A model generated the notes under the pieces. It did no database searches and was not told the DNA's origin. It saw only the letters and a list, made by a program, of their open reading frames with translations. Below, in pieces: positions 10,901 to 19,945 of a stretch of 64,000 bases of DNA. How positions within the stretch are numbered: the stretch's first letter is position 1; each line of letters begins with the position of its first letter. The DNA is from Elgaria multicarinata webbii. Its lineage: Eukaryota > Chordata > Lepidosauria > Squamata > Anguidae. The position numbers and the translations under genes were made by a program. The stretch is from the NCBI RefSeq assembly GCF_023053635.1, contig NC_086183.1, positions 34,019,501 to 34,083,500 of the forward strand. The letters run 5' to 3'.

Positions 10901-13900
10901 GAGAACAAGAGAGAAGGTTAAGGAGGGACTAGGGAGGGGGGGTGGAGTGGACAAAGGAACGTCTCAGTCTTAATTTGGATAAATAGGTAAGGCAGGATGG
11001 AGTTCAGGCTCAGGGCAACGTCCCTCACTACCTCTGTCTGTGGATTTGACAGAGGCTGCTCAACGGCAAGAGAAAGGCCCTTTCCCCACGCTCAGACAGG
11101 GCCGGTGCTACCATAGAGGCCACTCAGGCGGCTGCCTAGAGCGCCAAGGTAAGGGGAGCACTGAATGCCGCACCTGGAAGCCGCTGTCCCACAGCGGCTC
11201 TGAGAGGGTGGCTTCCGGGTGTGCCGTTCCGAAGCCCCCCCCTCCAGCGCCCTGGCTTCACTTCAGCTGGGCGCCCCCCCCCCCCCAGCATCCTGGCTTG
11301 AAGCCGGGGCCTCAATTGAAGCCCGTGATGGACCGCAACGGACACAGGTAAGGGGGCGGGGGGGAGTTTGGCTTACCTGGCTCCGCCGCCATCCATGCGG
11401 CCTGAAAGCACGATGATTGACACAGAACCAGAGCATAGGGGCCGTTGGAACTCTTGCTGGTCTTTATTGCCAGCCAGCCCATCGCTACTCACTATTTCTC
11501 TTCGTGATTCCCAGGGCAAGTCATGTATGGCACCGAGGCAGCCATCGGCTCAATTTTCCTCATGAAAGCATCTCCAACAAGGGCATCAGACTGCAAGACA
11601 CAGAACAGAAGGCTTGGGAAGAGAAGAGCAGCTTCCGTGCATAGGAGGGACGGGGAACCTTCACCCCGTGACAGGCGGTGGTTGACTCACCAGGGGGGGA
11701 AGCCAATCTGGGGCTACCAGTGAGGGTGGGCAGAGCCAGAGCAGAGCGTGGGTGGCGCCAGAGACCAGAATCGTGCCCAGAAACATAGTGGTAACCAGTG
11801 CAGCTGTTCTAAAATGGGCACCCTGGCAGCCCGAAGAGACATGGCTAGAAGTCGGAAAACTGCAGAACTTCTAACAATGAAATCTTGGCATATGGATGGG
11901 GGATTCCAGGAGTTGTAGCCCAACACATCTGGAGGGCACCATGCTGGGGAGGGCTGACTTAAAGGGTAATCAAGTGAAGTGAGGATCTGGCGCTTGCAGT
12001 CCGACACCTCTGGAAAGAGAGCTGCTTAAATGCAGTAGTTTGAGATCCCAAACGTGGGCAGCCCACAAACCTCTTACCGTGTCCAAGTCGTAAGCAAAAT
12101 CCCCTGTGGAGAGAAACAAGATCAGAATCAGACAGAGCAGGGGCCATTTGCAGGGGCTGGGAGGGCTGGGTTTTGAAGAAGTGCCAACGTTCGCCCTCTC
12201 CTTCCAACGCAGAAGGGGTGTCTGAGAGAGGGCTGTCTTGCACACATCCCCTTGGGATAAAAGCCCAGGTAGGAGAAGACGCCCTCTGACCATACCTACG
12301 TGCAGCACCACGTCATACAAGCCCATCTCGGTCTCGCGCTGCAGTCGAGGCAAGGCCTGGGGGTTCTGCAGGCCCATGTCCCCAAACACGGCCAAGCGTG
12401 GGCTCCAGTCGGCGCCGTTCAGCACAGCCCAGAAGCTGTAGGAGGTGCTCCAGCCTTGGTTGCTCCCACAGCGATAGGCTGCCGAGAAAGAGGGGAGATC
12501 TGCTCAGAAGGCTTCCGTGGGAGTCCGTGAATGTGGCTTTTGACTCACCTTCTGCCAAAGGAGTCCTTTTTCTCCTACCTCCACAATGGTATCCTCACAA
12601 CCACCCTGTGAGGTGGGGCAGGCTGAGAAATAGTGACCGGCCCTAGGTCATCCAGGGGGTTTCATGAGTGGGCCAAGGCTGGAACGCAGGTCTCCCTGAT
12701 CTAAGCCCGACACTCTCTCCACTGCCCCACACTGGCTTACAGTAAGGCCATCTCTAACAGAAACACACCGGGCAGACAGAATCCCCGCCTCCGGTGTGTC
12801 TCTGTCTAGGAGCAGACCCTGCAGTCCTTTGCGAAGGAATTAGGTAGCTCAGCCAATGTGGACATAGTGCATGGACACCTCAGGTGGCTTCTGCAGCGTT
12901 CCCTGAAGACGCGCTAGAAAGGGCTGCCGCTTACCGTAGCGCTGTCCTGGCACAAGGCCCTGCAGGGCGACGCGGTGGATGAACATGGTGCGGTGTGACT
13001 TCCCACCATCCACAAACCGTGAGGCATTTCCTCTGGCCAAGTGCGTGAAGGCCTCTCCCGGATCCAGGCCAAAGATTACAATGGACTCGGCTGGCTCAAA
13101 GGTCGTCCAGGTGACCATCATGGAGGTGGGTTCTCCTGTGGAAGCACCAGCAGCTGAGTTCGATCACAGGATGTGTGCACTTATGCAGAGCCCAGCCAGC
13201 AGCCCACTCAGCCCCATAGCATGTAGGCCCTCTAGGGACCGACTACAGCAGCCTTGCTCAACTTAGCAACAACCAGATGTGTTGGATGACAACTCCCAGC
13301 ATCCCCCAGCTAGTATGGGGAAGATGGGCAAGGCTGGTCTGCAGGGATCATTCCCAGCTCTGGTCTAAGATTGAGCCCAGGACCTTCTGCAAGCAAAGCA
13401 CGTCATCCGGCAGAGGTGTGCTCCCCCTGGTCCCGCCAGGGCAAAGCGATACCAGGGTCCCCATCCCATTTGAACCCACGGACACATCTGGGAATTTGAG
13501 AGACTCATGTGGGCACCACCACAAAACACCCACTCAGGGGATCGCTACCGTGGCACCTCCCTGGCCCACCCACGGATCTTAGGCTGCGCCTTATTCAGGG
13601 AAAGTGTTTGCTTTGCACCTGTTGGACGATGCAATCTCTCTTTAATAAAGGATGATGGTCTAATGCAGGTTGTTGAACCTCTTTCAGCCCAAAGGGCTGA
13701 ATTCAGGCTTTGAAAAGCTCTCAAGGGCTGCATTGAGGTGGTGCTGGGCGGGGCTAAAGGCAGGAGGGGCCAAAATACCAAAAATACCAGAGCTTGCTTT
13801 AGCTCAGCCTTCCTCAACCTGGGGCGCTCCAGATGTGCTGGACTGCATCTCCCAGAATGCCCCAGCCAGCTCTGAAACTGCTCATGCCCCAGCCAGAGCC

Positions 13901-14851
13901 ATGCCTCTGCTGGCTGGGGCATTCTGGGAGTTGTAGTCCAACACATCTGGAGCACCACAGGTTGAGGAAGGCTGCTTTAGCTTAACGCTCTTTCTGTCAG
14001 CAATGCAGCCTTAAGAGAAGCATTTCAGCCTTTTAGAATGGGGGGAGAATAGGCACAAAAGCCAGAAATCCACAAATCCCTGGGCGTGGGCGTGGGAGGA
14101 CAGATTGGGCCCCCATGTGAGCTGGATTGGGCCCATGTGTCTGAGGTTCTGCACCCAATTTAGGGCATCATCATCATAATGATTGATTGATTGATTGATT
14201 GATTGTTTGATCTCCCGCCTCTCCCTCTGGATTGAGGCGGGGAACAACACTAAATACAATGTAATACATAAAATTAGTTGAAAGAGGAGCGTATAAAACC
14301 AATACGATATTAAAATAACAATCACAGCATCTTAAAATTCTTAGGTTTAAAATTCATCTGGGTAGGCCTGCCGGAAGAGACGAGTCTTTACGGCTGTCTT
14401 AAACTCAGAGGGAGCTTTAAGCTGACGAATCTCCTCCGGCAGGCCGTTCCAGAGTCGGGGGGCGGCAGAAGAAAAGGTCCTCTGGGTAACAGTTGCCAGC
14501 CTAGTTGTGGATGACTGGAGTAAACCCTTCCCAGAGGACCTGAGTGAGTGAGGCAGACTGTATGGGAGAAAGCGATCCTGCAGGTAACCTGGACCCAAAC
14601 CATGTAGGGCTTTAAAGGTAATAACCAACACTTTATGCTTCTCCCGGAAACTAATTAGCAGCCAGTGCACTGATTTCAAAGTTGGCATAAAGTATGACCA
14701 CACTTGTACAGAGACTGAAACCCAAGGGGACCCATGGGTAATAAAACTCACCTGGATAAGAGAGGTGCACCTGCTCCGGTTGGGTGGAGCTGGATCCTTC
14801 ACATCGCAGCTGAGGGAGCCACAGACAGAAGAAGCAAACCAACTTCCACAT
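4863..14851 (-). CDS. ACP7: Acid phosphatase type 7 (purple acid phosphatase long form), complete
   Basis: Thirteen coding exons, given from the start codon leftwards: 14851-14752, 13135-12935, 12478-12296, 12103-12078, 11590-11493, 10892-10830, 9273-9159, 8909-8796, 7679-7622, 6675-6608, 6080-6009, 5410-5273, 4928-4863. Together they make 1,302 bases, 433 residues plus stop, close to the human length as I recall it (438). All borders are GT/AG and every phase joins. A signal peptide (MWKLVCFFCLWLPQLRC) is followed by an N-terminal fibronectin-like domain and the metallophosphatase domain. The ligands of the two-metal centre are present: GDMG (D134), GDFAY (D163, Y166), GNHE (N198), GHRPMYC (H281), AHEH (H328, H330). 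Four N-glycosylation sequons can be seen (NAS, NFS, NGS, NRT). By family it hydrolyses phosphomonoesters in the secretory/lysosomal or extracellular space; the physiological substrate is unknown. No break was found. Confidence 0.95.
5273..5410 (-). CDS. ACP7: ACP7 coding exon 12
   Basis: Encodes GCQERLDPFVPEPREWSAVR, then IEDYGFTRMQIFNRTHIWLE and QVSDDQ. This is the conserved C-terminal region with an NRT sequon. The phase is 0 at both ends. Confidence 0.94.
5610..5740. repeat. Degenerate hairpin hAT-type MITE in ACP7 intron
   Basis: Contains GGTATGTTGGACTACAACTC and CCATCAGCCCCAGCCAGCAG, the core of the hairpin family seen intact at 7411-7509. The second arm is worn. Confidence 0.45.
6009..6080 (-). 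CDS. ACP7: ACP7 coding exon 11
   Basis: Encodes VYNGSTEAPYTNPGAPVHII followed by TGSA, with an NGS sequon. The phase is 0 at both ends. A GA-rich simple repeat begins about ten bases beyond the acceptor side (6091-6127) and may affect the polypyrimidine tract. Confidence 0.94.
6091..6127. repeat. GA-rich simple repeat
   Basis: GAGAGA/GAAAGA tract beside ACP7 exon 11 (upstream of its acceptor on the minus strand). It is probably length-variable. Confidence 0.8.
6303..6372 (+). mobile_element. L2-like LINE 3' tail
   Basis: Reads CGCCCGGAGAACTTTAGATA and then GGTATAGAAATATAACAAAC with an AAATAAAAA end. This is a short worn copy of the 3' tail shared with the elements at 19.3-19.95 kb. Confidence 0.5.
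6608..6675 (-). CDS. ACP7: ACP7 coding exon 10 (metal motif V)
   Basis: Encodes VDLELWAHEHSYERLWPIYD followed by YQ. The AHEH pair (H328, H330) completes the metal site. This block is close to identical in all ACP7 proteins I can recall. Confidence 0.95.
6771..6836 (+). mobile_element. CR1 LINE 3' end
   Basis: Reads GGTTGGACTCGATGGCC, then CCCCTTCCAACTCTACTATT, and ends with the ATTCTATGATTCTATGA tail diagnostic of CR1. It lies in the ACP7 intron just beyond exon 10. Confidence 0.85.
7019..7110 (-). mobile_element. L2-like LINE 3' tail
   Basis: TTTA repeats (7019-7040) are followed on the plus strand by TATATACCACCCCATAGCC and TCTCTGGGCGGTTTACAAAA. This is the complement of the L2-like 3' end. 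Confidence 0.7.
7411..7509. mobile_element. Hairpin hAT MITE, 99 bp, with 8-bp target duplication
   Basis: A near-perfect palindrome that begins CAGCCTTCCTCAACCTGGGG and ends with its complement. TTCTAGCG flanks it on both sides (7403-7410 and 7510-7517). The CAG start and 8-bp duplication are hallmarks of hAT elements. It has no coding capacity and was mobilised in trans. Located in an ACP7 intron. Confidence 0.9.
7622..7679 (-). CDS. ACP7: ACP7 coding exon 9
   Basis: Encodes VRRGLEPHQYGLEDLFYKY plus the first base of Gly320. It matches the family segment linking HES to the GVDLxLWAHEH block. The acceptor is CCCAG and the donor G|GTAGGT. Confidence 0.92.
7859..7972. repeat. Short inverted repeat, possible MITE
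   Basis: ACACAGTATACAAAAAGCTA at the left end is matched by its complement TAGCTTTTTGTATACTGTGT at 7953-7972, with about 75 bases between. No target duplication was confirmed. Confidence 0.5.
7980..8780. other. ACP7 intron, AT-rich, nothing recognised
   Basis: About 800 bases rich in TTGTTA/GATTG words, possibly the tail of an old retroelement. No exon, RNA gene or clear transposon was found. Confidence 0.3.
8796..8909 (-). CDS. ACP7: ACP7 coding exon 8 (metal motif IV)
   Basis: Encodes ERPWIITMGHRPMYCSNNDQ and DDCTTHESI. H281 of GHRPMYC is a metal ligand. Both ends are in phase 0, which fits the exons on either side. Confidence 0.94.
8948..9104. mobile_element. Palindromic MITE filling the short intron between ACP7 exons 7 and 8
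   Basis: Left arm GGCTGGTGGCTCTGATGCC continuing through CAGTGGGGCGGTGAATCC; the right arm is its complement, the two meeting at the centre near GCGGATCACTGG. It occupies about 155 of the 249 intron bases. A second copy of the family is at 17386-17546. The transposase class is unknown. Confidence 0.8.
9159..9273 (-). CDS. ACP7: ACP7 coding exon 7
   Basis: Encodes WDIGPAHIISFSTEVYFYLE and then YGWRLVAEQFQWLEKDLQ, the conserved stretch between metal motifs III and IV. It ends in phase 0. The intron that follows is only 249 bases and is mostly a hairpin element. Confidence 0.94.
9430..9545 (-). mobile_element. Worn LINE 3' tail
   Basis: TTTCTATCCTGCTCCTCAGC and CCCAGAGCAGCTTACATGC match the tail type also seen near 26550-26620. 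Strand is assigned by comparison with the other tails. Confidence 0.4.
10300..10530 (+). mobile_element. Lizard SINE/LINE 3'-end fragment
   Basis: Contains GAGGCAGTATACCTATATAC and then GGCTGGACTAGATGGACC, CTTGGTCTGATCCAGCATC and TTCTTCTGATGTTCTTA-like words. This is a widespread lizard repeat end, here in an ACP7 intron. Confidence 0.55.
10544..10678. mobile_element. Hairpin hAT MITE
   Basis: Starts CAGCCTTCCCAACCTGG and ends with the complement TTGAGGAAGGCTG. The flanks GCATATAT and GCATAGAT are a 7/8 match for an 8-bp target duplication. Older than the copies at 7411 and 20079. Confidence 0.75.
10830..10892 (-). CDS. ACP7: ACP7 coding exon 6
   Basis: Encodes NFSNYRSRFSMPGNTESLWY, including an NFS glycosylation sequon. 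The acceptor is CTTTTAG and the donor CAG|GTGAGC. It enters and leaves within split codons (Tyr203 and Ser224) that match its neighbours. Confidence 0.93.
11097..11300. mobile_element. Possible hAT-type transposon fragment (CAGGGCCGG end)
   Basis: Begins CAGGGCCGGTGCTACCATAG and GGCCACTCAGGCGGCTGCC, the same end as at 1612-1700 in the opposite orientation. Poly-C runs follow (11227-11285). The class is inferred from the CAGGG end only. Confidence 0.35.
11493..11590 (-). CDS. ACP7: ACP7 coding exon 5 (metal motif III)
   Basis: Encodes SDALVGDAFMRKIEPMAASV followed by PYMTCPGNHEEK, with the GNHE motif (N198 ligand). It ends with TA, completed to Tyr203 by the next exon. What looks like a TAG stop at the right edge is this split codon before the GT donor. 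Confidence 0.93.
12078..12103 (-). CDS. ACP7: ACP7 coding exon 4, 26-bp microexon (metal motif II)
   Basis: Only 26 bases. It completes Gly162 and encodes DFAYDLDT, supplying the ligands D163 and Y166 of the GDxxY motif. CCACAG and GTAAGA flank it. Both neighbouring phases fit only with this exon included, so it is needed for an active enzyme. Confidence 0.93.
12296..12478 (-). CDS. ACP7: ACP7 coding exon 3 (metal motif I)
   Basis: Encodes YRCGSNQGWSTSYSFWAVLN, then the WSPRLAVFGDMG motif that begins the catalytic domain (D134 is a metal ligand), and ends in YDVVLHV. The first base of Gly162 is at the donor, so motif II is split between this exon and the next. Confidence 0.94.
12935..13135 (-). 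CDS. ACP7: ACP7 coding exon 2 (N-terminal domain)
   Basis: Encodes EPTSMMVTWTTFEPAESIV through FVDGGKSHRTMFIHRVALQG to LVPGQRY, the fibronectin-like N-terminal domain of purple acid phosphatases. It contains an NAS sequon. It enters in phase 1 and leaves with the first base of an alanine codon. Confidence 0.93.
13255..13330. repeat. Half copy of the hAT-type hairpin MITE
   Basis: CAGATGTGTTGGATGACAAC, TCCCAGCATCCCCCAGC and a GGGCAAGGCTGG-like end represent one worn arm of the family at 7411-7509. Confidence 0.45.
13805..13974. mobile_element. Hairpin hAT MITE with 8-bp target duplication
   Basis: Starts CAGCCTTCCTCAACCTGGGG and ends GTTGAGGAAGGCTG. CTTTAGCT flanks both sides (13797-13804 and 13975-13982). 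The centre holds extra CCAGCCAGAGCCATGCC sequence compared with the 99-bp copy. Located in ACP7 intron 1. Confidence 0.9.
14168..14745 (-). mobile_element. L2-like LINE, C-terminus of ORF2 and 3' tail
   Basis: The minus strand encodes KVLVITFKALHGLGPGYLQD, RSSGKGLLQSS, LWNGLPEEIRQL and KTRLFRQAYP, an L2-type ORF2 end. The 3' UTR (GTTGTTCCCCGCCTCAATCC on that strand) runs to the TTGA repeat at 14176-14206. It sits directly against ACP7 exon 1. Confidence 0.8.
14752..14851 (-). CDS. ACP7: ACP7 coding exon 1 (signal peptide)
   Basis: Starts at ATG 14851-14849 and encodes a hydrophobic leader, then STQPEQVHLSYP, the conserved lead-in of the mature protein. The donor is CCAG|GTGAGT. A possible acceptor at 14925 on this strand suggests the exon carries 5' UTR and that an untranslated exon lies further right, perhaps in the CpG block near 18 kb. 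Confidence 0.92.
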
Positions 14852-15303
14852 CCTACTCTGGGTCCTTCCGAGGTCTCCACCTCTTCAGCAACACTGCCGA
14901 AAGCCTTCAGGAACGAACTCAGACCTGGTGCAGAGGACAAGCTGGAATCCCAGGTAAGGTCACGCCACAACTCCGTTTGCTAAGTCTCGGGTGCTGGTGT
15001 CGTAATGCTTTGGACTCCAGAATCTGGGGCTGCGGAAGGCAGGAGAACAGGGAGTTTTGGGTTGTGACTGCCCAGCCCTGCTCCACAGCGAGAACCAGAG
15101 GACAAAGTGCAGCTTTCTCAGGCGCACATCCACACCAATCGGTTTTCTGCAGGAGTTCGCTTAGCAAATACCCCTGATGCTGCCTGCACCTAACCCCAGC
15201 TCCTGTTCAAATTAGTGCTCCATCCCCAAATTGCTCTTTCAGTGCTAAAGTTGGCACTTCAGTACTGGTATTAATCTTACCAAGCTGCCTCTGCAGGGAT
15301 CCC

Positions 15304-15475
15304 TTGGTAGCCGGCTCAAACTTGTACTTGCCAGAACCACAGTGCATAGTTAAATTATGGAATTCCCTACCACAAGATGCAATGATGGCCAGCAATTTGG
15401 ATAGTTTTAAAAGGGGGTTGATAAATTCCTGGAGGAGAATGCTATCAATAGCTACTAGCCCTAATACTAATAATA
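15304..15475 (+). mobile_element. SINE/LINE 3'-end fragment
   Basis: Reads TATGGAATTCCCTACCACAA, GATGGCCAGCAATTTGGATA and then AATGCTATCAATAGCTACTA. It is related to the first half of the copy at 3820-4235. Confidence 0.5.
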
Positions 15476-15479
15476 CTAA

Positions 15480-15945
15480 TAATACTACTAATAATAAAGA
15501 AAAAAAATAGTTCTTACCCGCCTCTCCGTTTGGATTGAGGCGGGGAACAACAATAAAGGCAGGGAACAACAATATGTTGATTTGAAGTGCTGGTATGACC
15601 GGTCAGCAGTCTAGCTGCTGCATTTTGCACTAGCTGCAGCTTCCGAGTCGTCTTCAAGGGCAGCCCCAGGTAGAGTGCATTGCAGTAGTCTAATCTGAAA
15701 GTTACCAGCGTGTGCACTACTGTGGCTAGGTTGTCCCTGTCCAGGAAAGGCCGTAGCTGGCGGATCAGCCAAAGCTGACCCCAAGTACTCTGTGCCACGG
15801 AGTCCACCTGGACCTCCAGTGACAAGGATGGATCTAGGAATATTCCCAAGCCACGCACCTGCTCCTTCAGAGGGAGTGCAACCCCATCCAGAACAGGTCG
15901 CTTATCCAATTCCTGGACTTGAGAACCACATGACACAAGCCACAC
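15480..15945 (-). mobile_element. L2-like LINE fragment
   Basis: The minus strand encodes PVLDGVALPLKEQVRGLGIF, LDPSLSLEVQV, FLDRDNLATVVHTLVTFRLD and LVQNAAARLLTG. This is the same ORF2 region as at 2306-3170 and 18745-19150. Confidence 0.8.
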
Positions 15946-16075
15946 TGGCGCCTGTAATTATGCAAATCCGGATGGCGGGGAAAATAAGCCATAGTGGGTT
16001 ATTTCCTCTGCCATGATTGTGAAAGCTCTGGTGGGGGTGGGGGAATTAAGGGTGCTTCCAAATGCAGTTCAGGTA

Positions 16076-16391
16076 GGGTCACCACATGAAAAGGAGGACA
16101 GGGCTCCTGCATTTTTAACAGTTGTATTGAAAAGGAAATTTCAGCAGGTGTCATTTGTATATATGGGGAACCTGGTGAAATTCCCTCTTCATCACAACAG
16201 TTAGAGCTGCAGGAGCCTTGCCCTCTTTTAAAACTTGTCATTCTAGTATAGCTCCTGCACCTTTAACTGTGGTGATGAAGAGGGAATTTCACCAGGTTCT
16301 CCATATATACAAAAGACGCCTGCTGAAATTCCCTTTTCTATGCAACTGTTAAAGATACAGGAGCGCTGTCCTCCTTTCCATAGGGTCACCC
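16076..16391. mobile_element. 316-bp foldback MITE with TA target duplication
   Basis: Ends GGGTCACCACATGAAAAGGA and, inverted, TCCTCCTTTCCATAGGGTCACCC (given here in part), flanked by TA on both sides. The inner arms also pair (CACCAGGTTC...TATATAC motifs). The TA duplication suggests mobilisation by a Tc1/mariner-type transposase. A copy of the same length is at 45711-46026. Confidence 0.85.
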
Positions 16392-17385
16392 TAGTTCAGG
16401 GGGTGAGAAATGTGCCTCCTCAGCTATCAACCACTTGGTAAACACTGGTCTAGGTGGAGGCTGCTGTAAAATGCTTATCAGCCAGATGATCCCTGAGAGG
16501 TGACCTGCTTCCTGTTTTTCATGATCACAGAATGACTTCCTGCTTTGTTACCCCCCTCCCCCCTCTCTCTTCTCCCTCTGTTGCTGAATGTTTTATCATG
16601 AACTCCTTGGGATGGAGACCCCCTCTGTAAGAATCCTGTGGTTGCATCGCAGTGTTGGGGTACCCCACACTGTACTTCTCCTGCATAGGCGTGAACAGCT
16701 CATTTCACTGGAGTGTCATCTTAGAGGCTGCAATTGGAGCTGAGGAGGGGAAAACACATTTTCTCTCACCCCCCCCCTCCCAGGCCCCAATTGGAGCAGT
16801 GGGGGGCAGGAAAGCATGCTTTCCGGGGCCTCTGGAAAGTGCAAAGTTCCCCTGGGGATGCTAATGGTGGCCGCAGTTTCCCGTCCTCCTTAAAAGCCTC
16901 AATTCAAGCAGTGGGGTGTGTGGGAAAACGGAGGTGGCCCCAGAAAATTAGGGTGTGCCTGGGCACATCTGGCACACCCTGTGCGCACGCCTATGTTCTC
17001 CTGAAGAGAGTGCCCTCTTCCATACGTACCAGCATTCTGGTCAAAAGTGCAAGGTGAAATGCACATTAATGTGGGATGCTCCCACGCAATGCTAAGCAAT
17101 TAGGAACTGGTGGGCAGGGTTACACACACCCCAAAATTTGGCCGCCCTAAACATTATACCCAGACTACCAGGAGAACTTCCCTTATGAGATACTCTAGCC
17201 TTAAATCTAGACCAATGTTGCCTTTTGGTGCAAGTCACTCTCGAATGTGCTGTCCCCTGCCAATAGCTGCCAATATGCAAAGAGATGAACATGGAACTGG
17301 GGGCATCCGTCCCAAAATAAGCTTTGTCCACTGTGGATCATCCACCGGCACAACTAGGACACTGTCCCTATGAGATGCCGTAAAA

Positions 17386-17546
17386 TCCAGTGGAGGCTGG
17401 TGGTTCTAACGTCAGTGGGGCAGTGAATCCTCTCCAGGGTTCAGTCAGAACTCTAAAGAAGCTATCCAAGGCGTGAAGCCCCTAAAGAATGCTGACTGAG
17501 AGGATTCACTGCCCCACTGACGTTAGAGCCACCAGCCTCCACTGGA
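17386..17546. mobile_element. Palindromic MITE (CCAGTGGAGGCTGG ends)
   Basis: Arms run TCCAGTGGAGGCTGGTGG to GGTTCAGTCAGAAC-like sequence and back to CCACCAGCCTCCACTGGA. Same family as 8948-9104, but with a longer unpaired centre. Confidence 0.75.
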
Positions 17547-17849
17547 GAAAAGTCACTGTTGGCACCAAACAAATAATAAACAACCTCCATTTCAATATCC
17601 TCTTGTTTGCTCCTGGGTTTGCACGGCAAAACAGCACAGCTTCTCACACGGCCGGGATTAGGGAGACGGTCTGGAGCGTAGCTGCCCCGGAGGCTCAGGT
17701 GGGCTGTATTCCCACACACCTGGAGGGCACCAGGTTGGGGAATGCCCCTGTGCAGACGCGCCGGCTCATCTCTCCCTCCTTTTCCCCACCCCGTCTCTTT
17801 GGATTGCCCGAGTTCCACGGTGGGAGTCAGAATGATCAAGACGAGACGC

Positions 17850-18330
17850 CCCCAAACATGTGCAGGGTGCGCCCCAGTGTCCACCCGCAGTCAGACTGGA
17901 GGCTCCCGGGGTTAGGGGGCGCCCGGCTGGCCGCGAGCCCCCAGCGACCACGCACTGACCTTGCTCGGGGGCTCTTCCTGCCCACCTGTGGCCTCTGCCG
18001 CGGCCCAGGAGGCAGCAGGGAGGGCTGCGGACCCAGATGCGAGAGGGAAGCCGCGCGAGCAGCAGCACCGCGCAGGCAGGAGGCGCCAGGACTTGCGAGA
18101 TCAATAAGCAGCCGGGGAGGAGGAGGACCTAGCCGGGAGAAACGCCCTCGCCAGCTGTAGCAAAGACAGCGGGAGGCCGGATTTCCTGGCCATCCCTCCT
18201 CTCGCCTTTGCGGGGCGCAGAAGAAGGGGCGCCCCCACCCCGGACGGCCTCGTTGCAGCGCGTCTCCCCCCACCCCCCATCCAGCCCCGCAATAAAAGGG
18301 GAGCCGGCGAGGGCGGCCCCTTGCGCCTCT
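17850..18330. promoter_or_regulatory. CpG-rich block between ACP7 and the F-box gene
   Basis: Strongly GC- and CpG-rich DNA lying between ACP7 (leftward) and the F-box gene (rightward). A TATA-like AATAAAAGGG at 18291-18300 faces right. By position it could be a shared or bidirectional promoter supplying untranslated first exons to either gene. This is inference; no first exon could be proven. Confidence 0.45.
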
Positions 18331-18744
18331 CAAAAACGGACAGCTATTTACATCACATTTGCACCGGCAGGTTTAAATGCCTAGGTGCACTTTTAGAGAC
18401 AGTGGTCCTACCTGGAAAAGGAAAGACCGCTTCATCTCACCGTGAAGGCAGGCGGTCTCGACGGCAGGCGGAACACCGCCGACCTGTTCTGTTGGCGGCG
18501 CTGTTGCCAAATGAGGATGGGCAACTTCAGGGTCTCCGCCAGATATAGGCAGGGCAAGCCTTCAAACAGAGGACAGGCCTCTGCGAAAGAGGACACTTGG
18601 CCGCCGCCACCCACCAAAAAACCTTTTCTGTTTTATTTGCCTTGCAAAATGTTTCCTGCACCAGATGGGGTAAAATCAGCTGTTTGGTATTTTTAGCCCC
18701 ACTCTCCAGTGTAGTCCAGTGTTGCGATTCCCATCTTCTGGCCA

Positions 18745-18963
18745 GATGGTGGGTGTTCAACCTGTTCTGGATGGGGTTGCACACCCCCTGAAGGAGCAGG
18801 TTCATAGTTTGGGGGTTCTCCTAGAACCATCTCTGTCACTTGAGGCCCAGGTGGCCTTGGTGGCACAGAGCGCCTTCTACCAACTCCGTTTGGTGGCCCA
18901 GCTATGCCCCTATCTGGACAGGGATAACCTAGCTTCAGTCGTCCATGCTCTGGCAGTCTCCAA

Positions 18964-19020
<57 letters not shown>

Positions 19021-19460
19021 TATATAGCACCATCAATGTACATGGTGCTGATTACTGCACCAATTAGATTACTGCAATGCCCTCTATGTGGGGCAGCCTT
19101 TGAAGACGGTTCGGAAGCTGCAGCTTGTGCAAAATGCAGTGGCCAGATTGATAACTGGAACTGGAAGGTTCGAACATATAACTTGGAACCTACATTATAT
19201 GCCTTTAGACACCAGGTGAAGACCTTTTTATTCTCCCAGCATTTTAACAGTCTGTAAAAAAATTTAACTTGGTGTTTTAAATTTGTAATTTTGCATTGCT
19301 ACTGTTTTTATCTAGTTGAGCTTTTATATTGTATTTTACATTATGGTTTTATACTGTTGTTTTATACTTTGAATGTTTTTAATTTTTGTGAACCGCCCAG
19401 AGAGCTCCAACTATTGGCGGTACAGAAATGTAATAAATAAATAAATAAATAAACACCAAT
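18745..19460 (+). mobile_element. L2-like LINE fragment with ATT microsatellite inside
   Basis: Encodes PVLDGVAHPLKEQVHSLGVL, LEPSLSLEAQVALVAQSAFY and DRDNLASVVHAL, then an (ATT)n run at 18965-19020, then ORF2 end pieces and the 3' tail GAACCGCCCAGAGAGCTCCA...AATAAATAAATA. Confidence 0.8.
18965..19020. repeat. (ATT)n microsatellite
   Basis: About eighteen perfect TTA/ATT triplets inside the LINE fragment; probably length-polymorphic. Confidence 0.95.
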
Positions 19461-19945
19461 TCTGGCCCGCTTGCATTGGCTGCCTATACATTTCTGAGCT
19501 CAATTCAAGGTGCTGGTTTTAACCTATAAAGGTTAACCTACATGGACCAACACCTCTCCCGACATGAACCTACCCGTACACTGCGATCAACATCTAAGTG
19601 CCTACTCCGAGTGCCTACTCCAAGGGAAGCTTGGAGGATGGCAACAAGGGAGAGGGCCTTTTCAGTGGTGGCCCCCCAATTATGGAATGATCTCCCCGAC
19701 GAGGCTTGCCTGGTGCCACAGGTCAAAACTTTTCCCCCAGGCATTTAACAGCATATGCTAAGTTTTTTTTTAATGGACCCCAGAACTGTCGTTGTTTAAA
19801 ATGGATACTGTTTTTCACTGTTGTTTTTTATATTTTTGATGGTTTTAAATTTGTATACTTTTTAATGTTCACTGTTTAAACTTTTGTAAACCGCCCAGAG
19901 AGCTCCGGCTATGGGACGGTATATAAATGTAATAAATAAATAAAT
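19461..19945 (+). mobile_element. Second L2-like LINE 3' end
   Basis: Encodes TNSGPLALAA/YTFLSSIQGAG-type remains, then ATRERAFSVVAPQLWNDLPD, followed by the 3' tail TGTAAACCGCCCAGAGAGCT...AATAAATAAATAA. It is immediately downstream of the preceding copy, so one may have inserted in the tail of the other. Confidence 0.7.
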
